Assembly: GCA_022225965.2 (NCBI GenBank)
Contig: JAKJXP020000002.1
Span: 124,001-188,000 of the forward strand
Source: Diatrype stigma
Taxonomy: Eukaryota > Ascomycota > Sordariomycetes > Xylariales > Diatrypaceae
Direction: 5' to 3'
DNA: 64,000 bases
Shown: positions 49,279 to 61,520 of the stretch, one piece after another
Numbering within the stretch: the first letter of the stretch is position 1
Layout: each line of letters opens with the position of its first letter
The notes under the pieces: model-generated
The model's database searches: none
Seen by the model: the letters and a program-made list of their open reading frames with translations, nothing else
What the model was told of the DNA's origin: nothing
Made by a program: the position numbers and the translations under genes

Positions 49279-52200
49279 TAATTTAAAACTCGCTTTATTG
49301 CTTAAAAAGGCATAAATATTCCATTAAATTGGAACAAACCAAAATACGAAGAATTAATTAATCGACTTAATTTCGAATCCCGAATACCGAAGATTCTTAA
49401 TTCTTATTACGAAATGGCCCGAATCCCCGAAAAAAAGGCCGTCCTTTAAAAGCGCGCCGAAAAAAAGATTTAGTTTAATTTCAAAAGACATACTGCTGCT
49501 GCTTTAAAAAAAAATCCGATACCGAATTATAATGCCGATTTAATGCTATTTGTTACATTCGTTATAAAGCTAGTGCTGTATTTATAAAAACGATTAATAT
49601 CGAAATTAATAAAAAAATAAAACCCGATTTTTATAAGGAATTTAAGAAAATATATTCCAAAAAGGAATTGCTTAAGTTCTTTTTTTAAGCGAAACTGGAT
49701 TATAACGAAAATTAAAAACAAAAGAAAATTACGTATTTAATAGGTTTATACGTAATCAACTCCGATAAACCTTTTATTTTTTACCGATTTTTTTTCGTTA
49801 AAAGCAAAAAAACTTAGCTTAATATAAACGATAACTTAACTTTTTTAACCTTTTTGCATATATACGAAAATAGCCTTAAAAACTTATTTATGGAATTTAA
49901 GATTATAATTTTTGCTTTATACGTAACATATTTATAACGTAACGAATTAATTAGCGCTATTAAAATAACCATCGGCAACATTAAGGGCTTTATTAAATGA
50001 ACACATTACTTTATCGAAAAACATAATAAAAAAATGGCTTAACGAAAAAAAAAAGCAATAAACGGAACCTAAAGCGTTAACGAATAATTCGGGTTTTTCG
50101 AATTTTTTTATTAAAGAAAACATAATTAACCTTTTTGCGGTTTTAAAAAATAAGCAACAAAAATTTAACAATTAGTAAAATAAAATCAATTAATTTAAAA
50201 ATCGATTTAAAATTATTAGCATAACTATTAACGTAATTACCGATAAATCCGGTAAAAGCGGTAAAATCGTAATTCTTAATTCTTTTTAACGATTTTAATT
50301 AAAATAAAATATTATTCGAAAATTAATACGAATTAATAAAAAACCGCTTAAAAGTAAATAATAATTATTTCGCTTTCGATTGCATTAAATAAGTTGAAAT
50401 TAAATTTTATTTAAAGGGCAATGCTATATAAAATACTTTTCTTTATTTTAATAAGGAACATTCGGATCTTTTCCTTATTTTCGTAGCACTAATAATCCAT
50501 TTTTAAAACGAATATTATAATCCGAATAACCGAAAGAAAAATAAGATTATTTTTGCCAAGCTTTAAATAAATAAGTTGGAAAATCTCCAGATTTTTAAAA
50601 ACAAATTCGTTCGATTAACCGGTTTTATTCGCTTAATTAAGACTTAATGGAAATATAAATTTAAAAAGCCTTTAATTTGGCGCTTTTAAATTAATTTTAT
50701 AATGGCCTAAATTAATAAAAATGTTAATTTTAATTAATACGTCCTATTAATTACGAAAAACGCCAATGCATTTTTATAAGCTAATAATTTCCGTTTTTTT
50801 AATTAAAAAAGTTTATTTGTTATTATAATTACGGAACGAAAAAATAACAAATTAAACATTAATAATATTAACAATAATAAACGCGTTTAAGGAAAAAACG
50901 GTACTTAACGTTTTTGCCTTTCAAAGGAAAAAATTAAAAAGCTTTTTCGAAAAGGTTGTTATTTTAATTACAAATAAACTAGGCATATTTCCCGAGACTG
51001 TTCCCAAAAAAATGGAATTCCGGAAAATCGTAAGGTTCGTATTGCTTTTTTCGTAAAAAGATTTTACCGCAAGCCCGTTTTTAAATTTAACCGAAATAAA
51101 GTCCTTAAAAAATAGGAATCCGAATCGGAAAATTAAATACCTTAAGGAAATTAAACTTCTGTTTAAAAAAATGTTTTTTAAGGAATTAAGCATTAAGAAA
51201 ATACCTTTTAATTTTTTGCGATTAATATTAAGGAATAATCCTTTTTTATTTATTAGTTACGTAATTTTTAATGGATTATTTTTAACCGCATATTTTATTT
51301 TGGCCGATATAGGAATTAACGGATACTTATTTATAAGCGTGCAATTTATTAAACGGATATTGAAATATTTAAACCCAAAATTATTCGTAGGATTTAATTC
51401 TTATCGAATCGAAAAATTCGATAAAAAAGCTATATAATTAATTAATGTTATATTAACCTTAAAATTCCGCATAAAAGGAAAATCTTTAAACCGTATATCC
51501 TTTATAATTATCGACATAAAATAAAATATCATTATCGGAAAAACTTAATTTAAACTTTATAAAATCGATGTATTTGTTTTTAACCGAGCATTACCTTTTT
51601 TGGATTTTTAAAAACCTAAACCTTTTTACGATATATCGATGGATTATTTAAAAAGCTTATTATTTAATACGAATCGAAAATACGAAAAGAATATCGAACG
51701 GAAAAATAAATTAATATAACGAAAAAAAAACGACGTAATAATAAACGACGGCGTTTTGTTTTATTCGTAAAATTTAACCTTTTCGTTACGATATTACTTA
51801 ACCGAATAAACCGAATTTCGAAAAGAAAAGTTATAATAAAAAAAATTCCTAACGACCCTAATAATTTTAAGAAATTCCTTAAGGCGCATATAAATGCATT
51901 TATTTTTTTTGTCGACGAAAAAAACGTATTTAATAATTACGAAAACTAAATCCTAAAACTTATTTAAAATCCAATTAATAAATTAAAAATACGGCAAAAC
52001 AATTCCGATAAAATTAACGACATTAATTTCTTTATACCTAAAATTATTTTAAAGCCAAAACGGTTATTATCGAAAACGTTTTCTTATGTAATTATTTTTT
52101 AAATAAAACGACAATTTAATGCTTATATTTAAAAAAACGATTCGTACGAAACCATAAACGATTTTCTAATTATCGCCAAAAAAAGTAATTTATATCCTAA

Positions 52201-52576
52201 ATATAACGCATAAGAACCATATAAGGTTAAAAGGAATTGCTTTAATTAATACCGAATACGTCCTTTTAATTTCGCATTCGTTAATGCAGTAATTTTTTTA
52301 TACTTAGCCAAAATTATTATTATTTAAAATATATTTTTATACGAAATTAATCGTATTATTTCCGATAAAAAAACTGCTTAATCGGGCCTTTTAATCCGAA
52401 ATAAAAAGGCTTTACAAAAGATATGCGTCCGAATTATACCAAAGAAATACCATAATTATTTAAACGTTTTTAATAAAATAATATTAAACGAATTAACGCA
52501 AAAACGCTTAAACGTAAATTATTATATCGAATTTAATAAAAAACCTAACAAATTAAGATATAGCCTGTCATATAAA

Positions 52577-53310
52577 ATGTCCATTAAAAAACTGGAAATT
52601 TGTCGCAAATATATTATAAAACATTTGCAAAAAGGATTTATTAAAACCAGTTTTACGTTATGGATTATATCGGTATTAGTCGCATTTAAACCGAACGAAA
52701 GCTTATGCTTTTGCGTTAATTACCGTAAATTAAACGCAATAACGAAAAAAAACCGATATTTCTTGTTCTTAATAAATGAAACTTTCGTAAAAATTTCCAA
52801 AGCAAAGATTTTTATTAAAATCGATATTCGATAAGCCTTTTATAAAAGCCGAATGCGAAAAAAAATATAAGACCTTATTATTTTTCGTATCCGGTATGAA
52901 ACGTATAAATATAAAATATTACTATTCGAATTTATTAACGGTTTATTAATTTTTTAACGATTTATTAATAATACCTTATTTAATTACTTAAATTAATTTT
53001 ATAACGCATATATTAATAATATCCTTATTTTCTTTAAAAACAAAAAGAATTACGTTTAATATATAAATAAAATATTAATACGCTTAAAACAAATAAAGTT
53101 ATAAGCCGATTTAAATAAATGCGAATTCCATATTACGGAAACGAAATATTTTGGCTTTATAATTAATACTAACGGGATTTCGATAAATTCTGCGAAAATA
53201 AAAGTAATTAAAAATTAAAAAATACCTATTAATCTTAAAAAAATACAATTTTTCCTGGGATTTTGTAATTTTTATCGTAAATTTAGAAAAATAACCCGGC
53301 CATTTTAAAA
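52577..53310 (+). pseudogene. Reverse transcriptase/RNase H remnant of the inner gypsy element
   Basis: The first 85 codons read as the N-terminal part of a gypsy RT, from MSIKKLEICRKYI through NYRKLNAITKKNRY to KIFIKIDIR. Intact relatives continue with SAYHRIRI. After stops, the RNase H link FLGFCNFYRKFRKITRPF is readable at 53,249-53,310. It is the longest recognisable pol piece in the AT-rich island. Confidence 0.88.
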
Positions 53311-55890
53311 CTTTATTTGCAAAAAAGAACTGTTTTATATAATAAAAGAACGCGTTGCAGTTTTCGTATATTTAAAATGTTACATAATTAAAGCACCAAT
53401 ATTACGCCATTTTTTATACGATTACGAAATCCGCATTAAAATAAACGCGTCCGATAAAATAATAACTAAGGCTATATTTTAACGAATCGCGGAAAATAAC
53501 GATTGGTTATTCGTTATTTATTTTTTTAAAACAATATAAAAAGCGAAATATAATTATAATATATACGATAAAAAGATATTGGCAATTATTCGCGCTTTAT
53601 AATATTAACGCGCGAAATTAATAAGCTTATAAATTTTTCGTTTCTTTATAATCGTAACGAATTATTACGCATTAAAATATTTTAATATTAAGCAATTGCT
53701 TAATTTGCGGCAAATAAAATGAACGGAATTATTATTATAATATAATTTCGTTATTACTTATTAACCGGATTTAAAAAATGTCCTGGCAAATGCCTTTATA
53801 AGGAAATCGGAAAACCTAAGGACGCAAAAAGCCAAAAAAAACGCGTATCGCATAATAACTTTGTTTTAGCTAATGCGTAAATAAAATAACGCAATAACGG
53901 CTATTATACTTATTACATATTTTAGCGCCTTTTTTTTAATAAGCGGAAAAAGGAATTAAGATTTATATTAATATTCGTATTAAATAAAGATATCGACCTT
54001 TTAAAATTATCGGAAATAACTTTAATAAATAAGGTTTTTTAAGTTAACGTTATAAATAATTAATTATAACATTACCGTAATAAAGCTAAAAATTCCGATG
54101 CTTATATATATAATTACGGATATTTAATAAATAAACGACTTATATTCTTTCGAAAATGATTTATTATATTAAACGAAAATAATTTAAAAACGTTATTACT
54201 TATAAAGATATATTTTCGGCTTATTATAAAACATTTAAAACAATATAAAACATAATATTTAATAAGCCAAAAATATTAATAGCTTAGCTAAACTTTTAAT
54301 ATAACCCGATTCGTAAAAAATTGTCCTTATAAAATTGCGAAATATCCGAAAAATAAGGCTTTAGGTTTATTTAAATTTTTGCCAATATTATTACAAATAT
54401 GGCAGTATATCGTAATAAATTTTAAATCGATGCTTTTAAATAAAACAGAAAAGAATAACCTATTGGTAATAATTTATTAATTAAAAAAAATCATAAATAA
54501 TGCCATATAGGAAAGCAGCTATTACGAAAAACGTTACGATAATATATTATAAGGGCCTTTTTCGAATATATAGCGTTTTAAAGTTAATTATTAACGATAA
54601 AGGTCCTTAATTTATTTTTAATTTTATAAACGAGCTTTTTAAAATTATGAAATTTAAGATAGAATTGGCCTTAATAGGATATTTTTAAACCGCGGAATAA
54701 GCCGAAATTATATACGAATGAAATAATTAACGATTACGTTTTTTTATTAACCATTATTAAAATAATTAAGTAATAGCAATATTCGTAATAAATGCAATAT
54801 AAGCAGCGTTATTATATAAATTAATTAAAATGGCGCCGTATAAGTTAAATCGAGAATTCGATATGCCTTTATCCTTTAATTGGAAATATCGAATAACGGA
54901 TTTTGAAAAAATAACGATACGGAAAAAGGCAAATCGATAAAACGCTTAAGCAATCGCCGATACTTTATACGAATACTTGGAAACGGTACGAACGGCTATA
55001 TTTAAAGTTTAAAAGCGAATAGTTATTTAGGCTAATAAATATAAACGAAAGCCCAATTTCGAATATAAGAAAACCGGATTAAAAGATTGCGTTTATATTA
55101 TTAAAAAAACAAATACGAAAACCGATCGATTTAGTAATAAATTCGATTATTCCTTAATACGGAACTATTATTAGATTATCGAAATAAAGGGACATTTATA
55201 TATTCTTAATTTTCCGGATTTATAAAAAGGCTTTAAAATATTTTACGTTAATTAATTGCGAAGGTATTTTAATAATTTATTATCGGAATAAGTTTCGAAT
55301 AATTCTACGGATAAAAAAGTTAATTTTAACGAGAAAGAAAAAATAAGAAATTAAGAAAATTCTCGCTTTCCGAATATATTATAATAAATTATAATACCAA
55401 ATATAATAAAAGGGTTAAGATTTAAATTTCGAATGGTATAATGCTAAAAGGTTTAGAAATAATCCGTTAACATTAACGAAATATCATAAGAAATATCCCG
55501 ATTAGCCCGGATTTCCGTTACGTTTAAACGAATAACGCAAAGCCGCGGAATTCGATAAATTCGAATAAACGCACGAAAATAACAATAAATCCGCAAAAAA
55601 AATTTTAATAACCGAAATACTAATTACGGACGCGCCGTAAAAAAAAATACCCGAATATATAAAAAAGGTTTTAACAAAAAATTAAATAAGACCAAATATA
55701 TAAAACTGCTTATTACTTAGCTTTAAATAAGGGCCTAATAATGCAGCGGCTAAGCGGTAAATCCGAGAATATCTCTTTATTGCTTAAAAAGCATTCGGAT
55801 TTAAGCTTTGGCCGAATAATTGTTTTTTTGTTTTTTGTTTTTTTTTTTACAAAATCTCGGAACGAGACTTTTTCCCGAGGAGGGGGGTGA

Positions 55891-56115
55891 TATTATGATG
55901 TATACAAGCTGTATATATATAAAGGTATTTAAAGGTTATATGTACATTTTTTAAAAAGGACTAGCGCGCTTTAGCGGCTAGCCCTTTTGCTTATATACTT
56001 TCGAATCTTTCTTTTTTGTATTTACTTTTTTTTCTTTTTTTTTTAGCTTTAGAATTTATAATATTAATTAGAAATTTGTTTTATTAATTCTTATAAAGCC
56101 CATTAATTCGTAATA
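55891..56115 (+). repeat. 3' LTR of the inner gypsy element
   Basis: 225 bp, TATTATGATGTATACAAGC...TTCGTAATA, directly after the polypurine tract and directly before the GTTTT duplication. It matches 49058-49278 throughout. Confidence 0.9.
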
Positions 56116-56120
56116 GTTTT

Positions 56121-56284
56121 TATTATAATTATTACTTAAAAGAAAGAAAAAAAAGAAATAAAAGATTTCTTAATTTGTATTTAAATATAATACAGTTATA
56201 AAAAAAAATTCCTTAAGAATTTACTTCTTATTATTTAATTAACCGAATGCCTTAGCCTTGGCATTTATTGCCTTAAGATCTATA
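56121..56284 (-). repeat. Right LTR of the outer gypsy element, second part
   Basis: Continues the LTR interrupted at 49057 and matches 35,585-35,757 of the left LTR (AATTATTACTTAAAAGAAAG ... TTTATTGCCTTAAGATCTATA). It ends at the TTGC junction with the GC-rich repeat. Confidence 0.87.
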
Positions 56285-56385
56285 TTGCTACCTAGCTAGG
56301 CGGGGGCTTACGCCTTATCCAATACTATGTTCTTTCATAATACTACTCGTTACCGTTAATCTGAAGTGATTTATAGACCTACGTT
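56285..56385 (+). repeat. GC-rich repeat L, third segment
   Basis: Matches the reverse complement of about 57,145-57,235 (CTAGCTAGGCGGGGGCT, CCAATACTA, ATCTGAAGT, TTATAGAC). It has a 25-30 bp insertion relative to copy R. It completes the copy interrupted by the outer gypsy element. Confidence 0.75.
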
Positions 56386-56800
56386 ACCTACCTAAGTAAG
56401 CAATGGGTACCGGAACGTAATACGACTATTATATCCAGCTAGCATGACGGCAAGCTTATCCGGATAAGAGGCAGTGTCGCATTTAGAAGATTACAGATAA
56501 GGATGAATTCGGATACAGATTTCGTCATATATATATATATATATTGAAAAAAAAAGAAGAAAAAAAAAGAATTGATCGTTAGTCTAAGGAACGGGGAAAG
56601 CTCTATATATACAGTATGCCAAGCCACTATGTGCCGATCACCTGGTTATGTAATCCCAGCTCTCCTATTGTAGCCCCTATATCGCGACACTCATCGCCAT
56701 TCTCACTGTCCTTAGATTGAAGGCGATTGAATGGATTTGTGATGAAACCCTAGCCATCCCTCTTATGCGAGGTGTCCAATTTCTCGGCAACACTGGCTCA
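56386..56800. other. Spacer between the inverted GC-rich repeats
   Basis: No gene. It contains an (AT)n run at about 56,527-56,545 followed by an A/G-rich tract. Copy L loses similarity to copy R here. Confidence 0.5.
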
Positions 56801-56814
56801 AATCGCATTTGCCA

Positions 56815-57205
56815 TCATGTCATCTTTATGAGCCTCGCTCGGAATCTCTTCTGCTCGAGATCGCGCCGTGATATAGTCAGGACCTTCCTCGCCCCATAGG
56901 GGGCCTTGAAACGGCTCAAGAGCACGTCAATATACGCCCAATCGAGGCTGTCGTTCTCTAGCCAAAGTTCACTGTCGACCATCGATCCTATAATGGTATG
57001 TCTTGACACTCGTGCCGTAGCTAGTCGAGTAGAGAGTGAGCTGATGTTCTTTTCTATACGGCTCTGTTCGCTCGTTTATCGAGGAGTCGCTATCGATTAA
57101 GAACTGCGAAAAGTTCCGTTTCGATGTAGCGGCCTTTTTGGCCCCTGGGCTGATCTTTGCATCGTAGATGTCTACAAATGACTTCAGATCAACGTAGTAT
57201 TGGGT
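56815..57205 (-). pseudogene. Frameshifted coding remnant next to repeat R
   Basis: On the minus strand a frame runs from about 57,205 to 56,956 (QYYVDLKSFVDIYDAKISPG, then FSQFLIDSDSSINERTEPY) and ends at a stop. An overlapping frame (57009-56815) continues with DSELWLENDSLDWAYIDVLL and LTISRRDLEQKRFRARLIK. Both halves look like real polar/hydrophobic protein sequence, so a single ancestral gene with one frameshift is likely. It starts inside the part shared with repeat L and so probably belongs to that mobile repeat. I do not recognise the family. Confidence 0.4.
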
Positions 57206-58203
57206 AGAGCGTGAGCCCCCGCCTAGCTAGCTGGCAGCAGCCCAGCAGCAGCGAAGCTGCTGTTGCCCACTTGTGACGATATGCCCGGACGACGGTATGC
57301 CCGGACGATATGCCGAAGGGGCAGTAGCCGAAGCTGTTGCTGCCGGGCGGAACGGCACGGCACCGGCAGCGCTGCTGCCAGCAGCCTACGTACGTACGTA
57401 CAACGAAGGCTAGCTAGGGACAGCCCAACTTTCGCTCAATGTTTGTTGATTCTTTTTTTCGAATGGGGGCTGGGGAGGTATGTGGTATATATGTAACCGA
57501 GCCCCCGTTTCTGGCCGCGTTGTAGGCGGTTATTCTTCCGAAGCACGCATTTTGCCAGCAGACGCCGCTGCTACGTATTGGGAAAACCTGCCAGTGGGTA
57601 GGAAAACCAGTACGGTGCTTCCGAAGAATGTATCGAGTGTATTATGTAATTATCCCGACGGTTCGAATTCGGTAGGTCGGTCGGGTAGGTCGGTCGGATG
57701 AAGGAAGGTCGGAGGGGGGAGGTCTGGCTTTCGTGCCATCGTTTGACCTAGGCCGCAGCGAAACTGCTCCGAGAACGCGTTAATGATAATCGGCTAGGCT
57801 TGCGTGCTATTGTAGCCTAGAATCTTGCGATGCGAGGAATTCCGCCATTGGAAGAATCCCGCGATGAGAGAAAACTCACGAATCAAAGCGTTAATGAAAA
57901 GTGTTGATGGAGCGTATCGGGCTTGGCCAGGCTTGGGTGCCATGGTAACCTGAAGCGTAGCGGAAACCGCGTCGAGAACGGGCTGGTAACGCGTGATCGT
58001 AAGAATAATAAAAAATAACGAACGAAGGTTATAGCCCTTTCGGTTTATCGATTGGTAGAAAGATTCTGATAGATGCCGTTGGAATTTGATGGATTCAACG
58101 AAAGAAAGCAGCTGACGAACCTGAAGTTGCTGTATTGTTGTTGTTATAAAAGGAGGGGTTTGGAGTGTGGTCCTTCTGGACCCGTAGACTATTTATATTG
58201 TCA
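57145..58203 (-). repeat. GC-rich repeat R, inverted copy
   Basis: An inverted copy of repeat L, matching in three blocks: 58,203-58,098, 57,428-57,225 and about 57,235-57,145. It is fuller than L: about 670 bp between the first two blocks (57,429-58,097) has no counterpart in L, where only about 120 bp remain. That extra part holds GGTAGGTCGGTCGG direct repeats (57,671-57,700), and a TACG run lies at 57,387-57,402. Normal to high GC, hardly touched by RIP. Confidence 0.75.
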
Positions 58204-59293
58204 GGTACCGAGCCAAAACAGCATAAAAACCAGGATACTTCCTCCCAAAGTTCCATGATCCGGTAGAATGACGCGGTCAATCTTCTACATAAGTCGTCGC
58301 TCCTGCTCTGTCGTATACTCGACCCCTATTTAGACATCTCCACATTAATAGTGGATACTGGGGGTCTTCTCTACAACTTCCTCCTTTTGGGCTGCCATTG
58401 CGATCGTACTTCGACACTTGGTGTTGCGGCATCGCTGTGTAGGACGAAGTTTTCATAATGGACCTCGGGAAATAAGGTGTGTTGCCTCATCCTGAAATAG
58501 CATCCTGGGAGCCGGCCATGATTGATGTACTGACTTCTGCGTCTTGTCTAGTAGGGGGTGGTAATCAGTTTCGCGGGGTTTAATCGCCGGGATAAGGTGG
58601 GGTATGAGTGCGAATACCGTCAATAACGATGTTTAAGTAGGTGCTTACCTAACTCGGCTGCGATTCCGGCCTTCCGCCAATGATATATTAGTACTTCGTG
58701 AACGCGCACCCGAGCCCACCGGGGCCGAGAACGGGGCTTGGGGATGTAACCCCGGTAACCTGATAAGAGTCAGAGTCTATCTGCAGGCAATAAACCGTCT
58801 AGACACCTCCGAATTGCCAACAGTTGGCTATTCATAAATACTAAGAATGTTACTTTTGTACTATTACCCGTTCGTCGACCATGACAAGAATACCGGTGCG
58901 CAGCGCATCACCTCAGGGGATCGGCAGCGTCGTCGGCGGCAAATCATGTATATTATCACCTCATCGACCCTTCCGGGTCACTAATACAAAGCTCATCAAT
59001 CCACTTGAGGGAAGGGTGGTTGATGATGCAGCCATCACGATCTTAATAGGTCGTATCACGAGATGAGCATCATATCGATGGCACAACTGCTAGTAGCATG
59101 GATTATAGGGAAGAAATCTTCGTCATTGACCTTTAGAAGCAAATACATCTGCCCCGGTCTTATTGGGGGACACATGCACATTATTGTAAGACACCAGGGG
59201 AAAGCGATCTCGAAAGCACGTATACAGTAAGGGACCTTCTTTCTCCCCCTACCTAGCAGCTAGCCTATCACCCTACAACGACAAATGGCCTGA
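58204..59293. other. Intergenic region, nothing recognised
   Basis: Non-coding sequence with only short open frames. Near 59,238-59,265 it carries a CTTCTTTCTCCCCCTACC tract followed by TAGCAGCTA, very similar to a stretch just beyond the F-box stop at 33,507-33,533. Confidence 0.45.
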
Positions 59294-60694
59294 TCATTGC
59301 CCGTTAAGGTCATTCATAGCCACAGCATGCTCGTACACAAGCTGCTGTGCTTCCTCATCGTCCAAGAAAATCGTGAAGCCATCGTCATGATTCCGACCGT
59401 ATGAGTAGCCGGAGTATCCGAACTGCCAGTACATGTCCGACATCTTCTCCTCCAGCCCAATTTCCTGCCATCCACCAATGGCCTCCAGCCTCGTGATATT
59501 CGACACGGTGCCCAGGTACTCCTGGCGGGCCTCGTCGGTCATCCACCCGTACTCCTCCGCGAGCACGGGCTTCCCCGCCCGGCGGCCGGCCTCCGCATGG
59601 TCCCGGATCCACTGGTCCGTCCACGCGACGGTCTTGCCCCACCAGTCCGGGTACGAGTGGAAGGTGCCGAAGTCGATGTTCTCGAAGCCCAGCTCGCGGT
59701 CGAAGTCGCCGCCGTCGGCGCCGCTGTAGAACCCATCGCCCGAACCGTCGTCGTCATGGTTGAACCCGCCCTCGCCACCCCACGTCACCAGGTGGTGCGG
59801 GTCGAGGCTCTTGACGTACGTGCTCATCTCGTCGATCCAGCTGCCGAGCGTCTCCGTCGTGCAGTCGCCGCTGCGCGGCAGGTTCCGGACGCCGTCGGCG
59901 CCGCAGCGCGGCTCGTTGGCCAGCTCCCACGCGAAGATGGCCGGCGAGTCCTTGTAGCGGGTGACTACGGCCTCGACGTATCGCTTGTAGGCTTCCTTGA
60001 TCTGGGGGAGGCGGTAGAACTATGTGGAGTGAGTATTAATTATTCGGTCAGATCCATACGACTGTCTATCAGGTACTAGGATTCGAGGAGTCCCGATTGT
60101 GAGATTCGGCGACCTACGTCATCGTGATACTGCCCACCCAAGTTGACCGTATACACGTCCATGCCGCCATAATCGGCCCAGTTGTTAGTGAACGTGACGA
60201 GCAGCTTGATACCGACATTCGTAGCGGCATCTACCACTTTGTCGAAGGCCTCTATGTTGATGGTGGAGGTACCATTGGCGAATCGCTGGAAAATAACGTC
60301 CGTGTCGCCGGCTCCTTCGCCTCCGTATTGGGGCAGCCCATCGGGGTTATACGTGACATTCTTGTCATTGAACCCCCAGGTGCGGAAGACTTTCAAGCCA
60401 GCCTCTTTCGCGGCAGTGAGGCCAAGTTCGACGTCCGTTTGGTTCTGACAAGATGTTAGATGCTATTAACGGTAGTATCGAGGTCAGGACGCTACGAGTG
60501 CTTACGTTATTAAAGGGAAAATAGTAGGCATTACTCCCAGCGAAGTAGAAATCTTCGCCGTCCAGCGTGAACTTAGTTCCTTCTGTTGTCACGAAACCCT
60601 CCGGCGTCGTCTCATTGCGATAAGACAGGGGCTTGGCAGCGGCGCCGCAGCCGAGTAACCGAAGCCAAAGAACACAGCTAATCCTGAGCTTCAT
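59294..60694 (-). CDS. Secreted GH5 mannan endo-1,4-beta-mannosidase, 3 exons
   Basis: On the minus strand, exons are 60694-60506, 60444-60118 and 60019-59294, giving 413 residues. Both introns are GT-AG and in phase 0. It cleaves internal beta-1,4-mannosyl bonds in mannans outside the cell. An N-terminal hydrophobic signal peptide ends near residue 20 (LLGCGAAA). GH5 subfamily 7 signs are [25 protein letters not shown], the acid/base in ELANEPRC (E208), [12 protein letters not shown], and the nucleophile in VLAEEYGWM (E327 or E328). Length fits a single catalytic domain with no carbohydrate-binding module. Exon 3 is notably GC-rich, and its other frames are open by consequence. No damage is seen. 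The upstream flank is occupied by a retrotransposon gag remnant within 300 bp of the start, which could affect its promoter. Confidence 0.93.
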
Positions 60695-60979
60695 CTTGAC
60701 CGCTGCTGCTAATTTTTCCGTGTAATCTCAGAGGAAGATGACAAGAATCAGAAAGATGGCAGCATCTTCAATTGACCTGCTCTGCTGTAAGTTGCCCGGC
60801 TCGGATGGAGACCTTGCCTATTCGAGTATGCGGAGAGTCTGGACCCGCCCTCCCGGAACCAGACATTGCAGGCGCTTGTGCTTGCGCTTGAGCCTCTTCG
60901 ATGTACAGAAGACGACGGATTCCAAACTGGCGGAGTTCCGAATATGAATCTACTGCATATGGTCGGCCCTTCAAGACCA

Positions 60980-61520
60980 GTCGCGTCATTCAAGCATTCG
61001 ATCTCGAACGTTAACTTTACGGGTATGTAATCTCGTGGTTGTTGTCGTGAAATACACGTTGAAGGTGGAGGTTCCATTCATATTCCTTCGCTGTTTGTAC
61101 GATGGATTAGGTCTGACTAGGGAGTGGAGTACACGCTCAGGAACCCCTTCCACGATATCATTACTCTCGGCGAAATGAACATGGGGAAACAAGGTCCTTG
61201 ATGTTAGGCTTGAGCCGACTGTAAATGTAGAATCGATGGGCGCAATCGTCAGCAATTGTAGCGTCATCGACTCGAATTTTGCCCTACATCTCGAACAGCC
61301 ATACCTCATATGATTTGGCCCACCAAGCTTTATCAAATTCGGGGGCCGCAGATTCTCGGATGAAGCTTGCTCAAGGACTTTGATTTGGGCGTGTAACGCC
61401 TAACTCTGGACGTGCAATGCCCGACTCTCGGCGGTGAAAACGGATTTAATCCCGGTTCGAGTGCCTGAACGACGGTTTGAACCTCTTGGGCATTGGTAGA
61501 GTTCATCATCTGCTGCAAAG
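60980..61520 (-). pseudogene. Decayed retrotransposon gag remnant
   Basis: Read on the minus strand with frameshifts: QEVQTVVQALEPGLNPF, then in another frame LHAQIKVLEQASSENL (coil-like), then FDKAWWAKSYEVWLFEM, a stop, and GKIRVDDATIADDCAHRFYIYSRLKPNIKDLV. The WLFEM...K.R.D..TI.D...F.YIYSRL pattern is that of gag proteins of fungal LTR retrotransposons. No LTR or pol part is visible near it. Base composition is normal, so this decay is by ordinary mutation and not strong RIP. Confidence 0.5.

Larger units (their letters stand above)
49058..56115 (+). mobile_element. Inner Ty3/gypsy element nested in the outer element's LTR
   Basis: A 7,058-bp element with LTRs 49058-49278 and 55891-56115 and a perfect 5-bp duplication GTTTT (49053-49057 and 56116-56120). 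A purine-rich polypurine tract (GAGGAGGGGGGTGA, 55,877-55,890) precedes the 3' LTR, which fixes the plus strand as coding. RT is at 52,577-52,834 (KGFIKTSFTLWIISVLVAFK, CVNYRKLNAITKKNRY, KIFIKIDIR), FLGFCNFYRKF is at about 53,255, and integrase-like fragments lie near 54.3-54.9 kb. The damage is RIP-type. It splits the right LTR of the outer element, so it is younger than it. Confidence 0.9.
35516..56284 (-). mobile_element. Outer Ty3/gypsy element carrying two nested gypsy elements
   Basis: LTRs lie at 35516-35757 and, split by a later insertion, at 48986-49057 plus 56121-56284. Removing the nested elements leaves about 5.7 kb. It sits inside the GC-rich repeat L, and both flanks share TTGC at the junctions. 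The interior is about three-quarters A+T and stop-ridden. On the minus strand a gag-like stretch is near 40.7 kb and reverse transcriptase is at about 38,050-38,260, where TAFVIPF and MPFGLYNA remain readable (gypsy RT). Coding sense is therefore minus. It is RIP-inactivated and cannot produce protein. Confidence 0.85.

Noticed and set aside
40101..51437. Numerous 60-90 codon frames in the AT-rich island
   Set aside because: Phe/Ile/Lys/Tyr-rich translations of RIP-mutated DNA. Only those matching pol motifs were kept as remnants.
35516..56284. One very large single transposon (Starship-like)
   Set aside because: The length is explained fully by three nested LTR elements with their own duplications. 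No tyrosine-recombinase captain gene or cargo genes are visible.
34541..58203. The inverted GC-rich repeats as LTRs of one retrotransposon
   Set aside because: LTRs are direct repeats. These are inverted, differ greatly in internal length and do not share terminal duplications.
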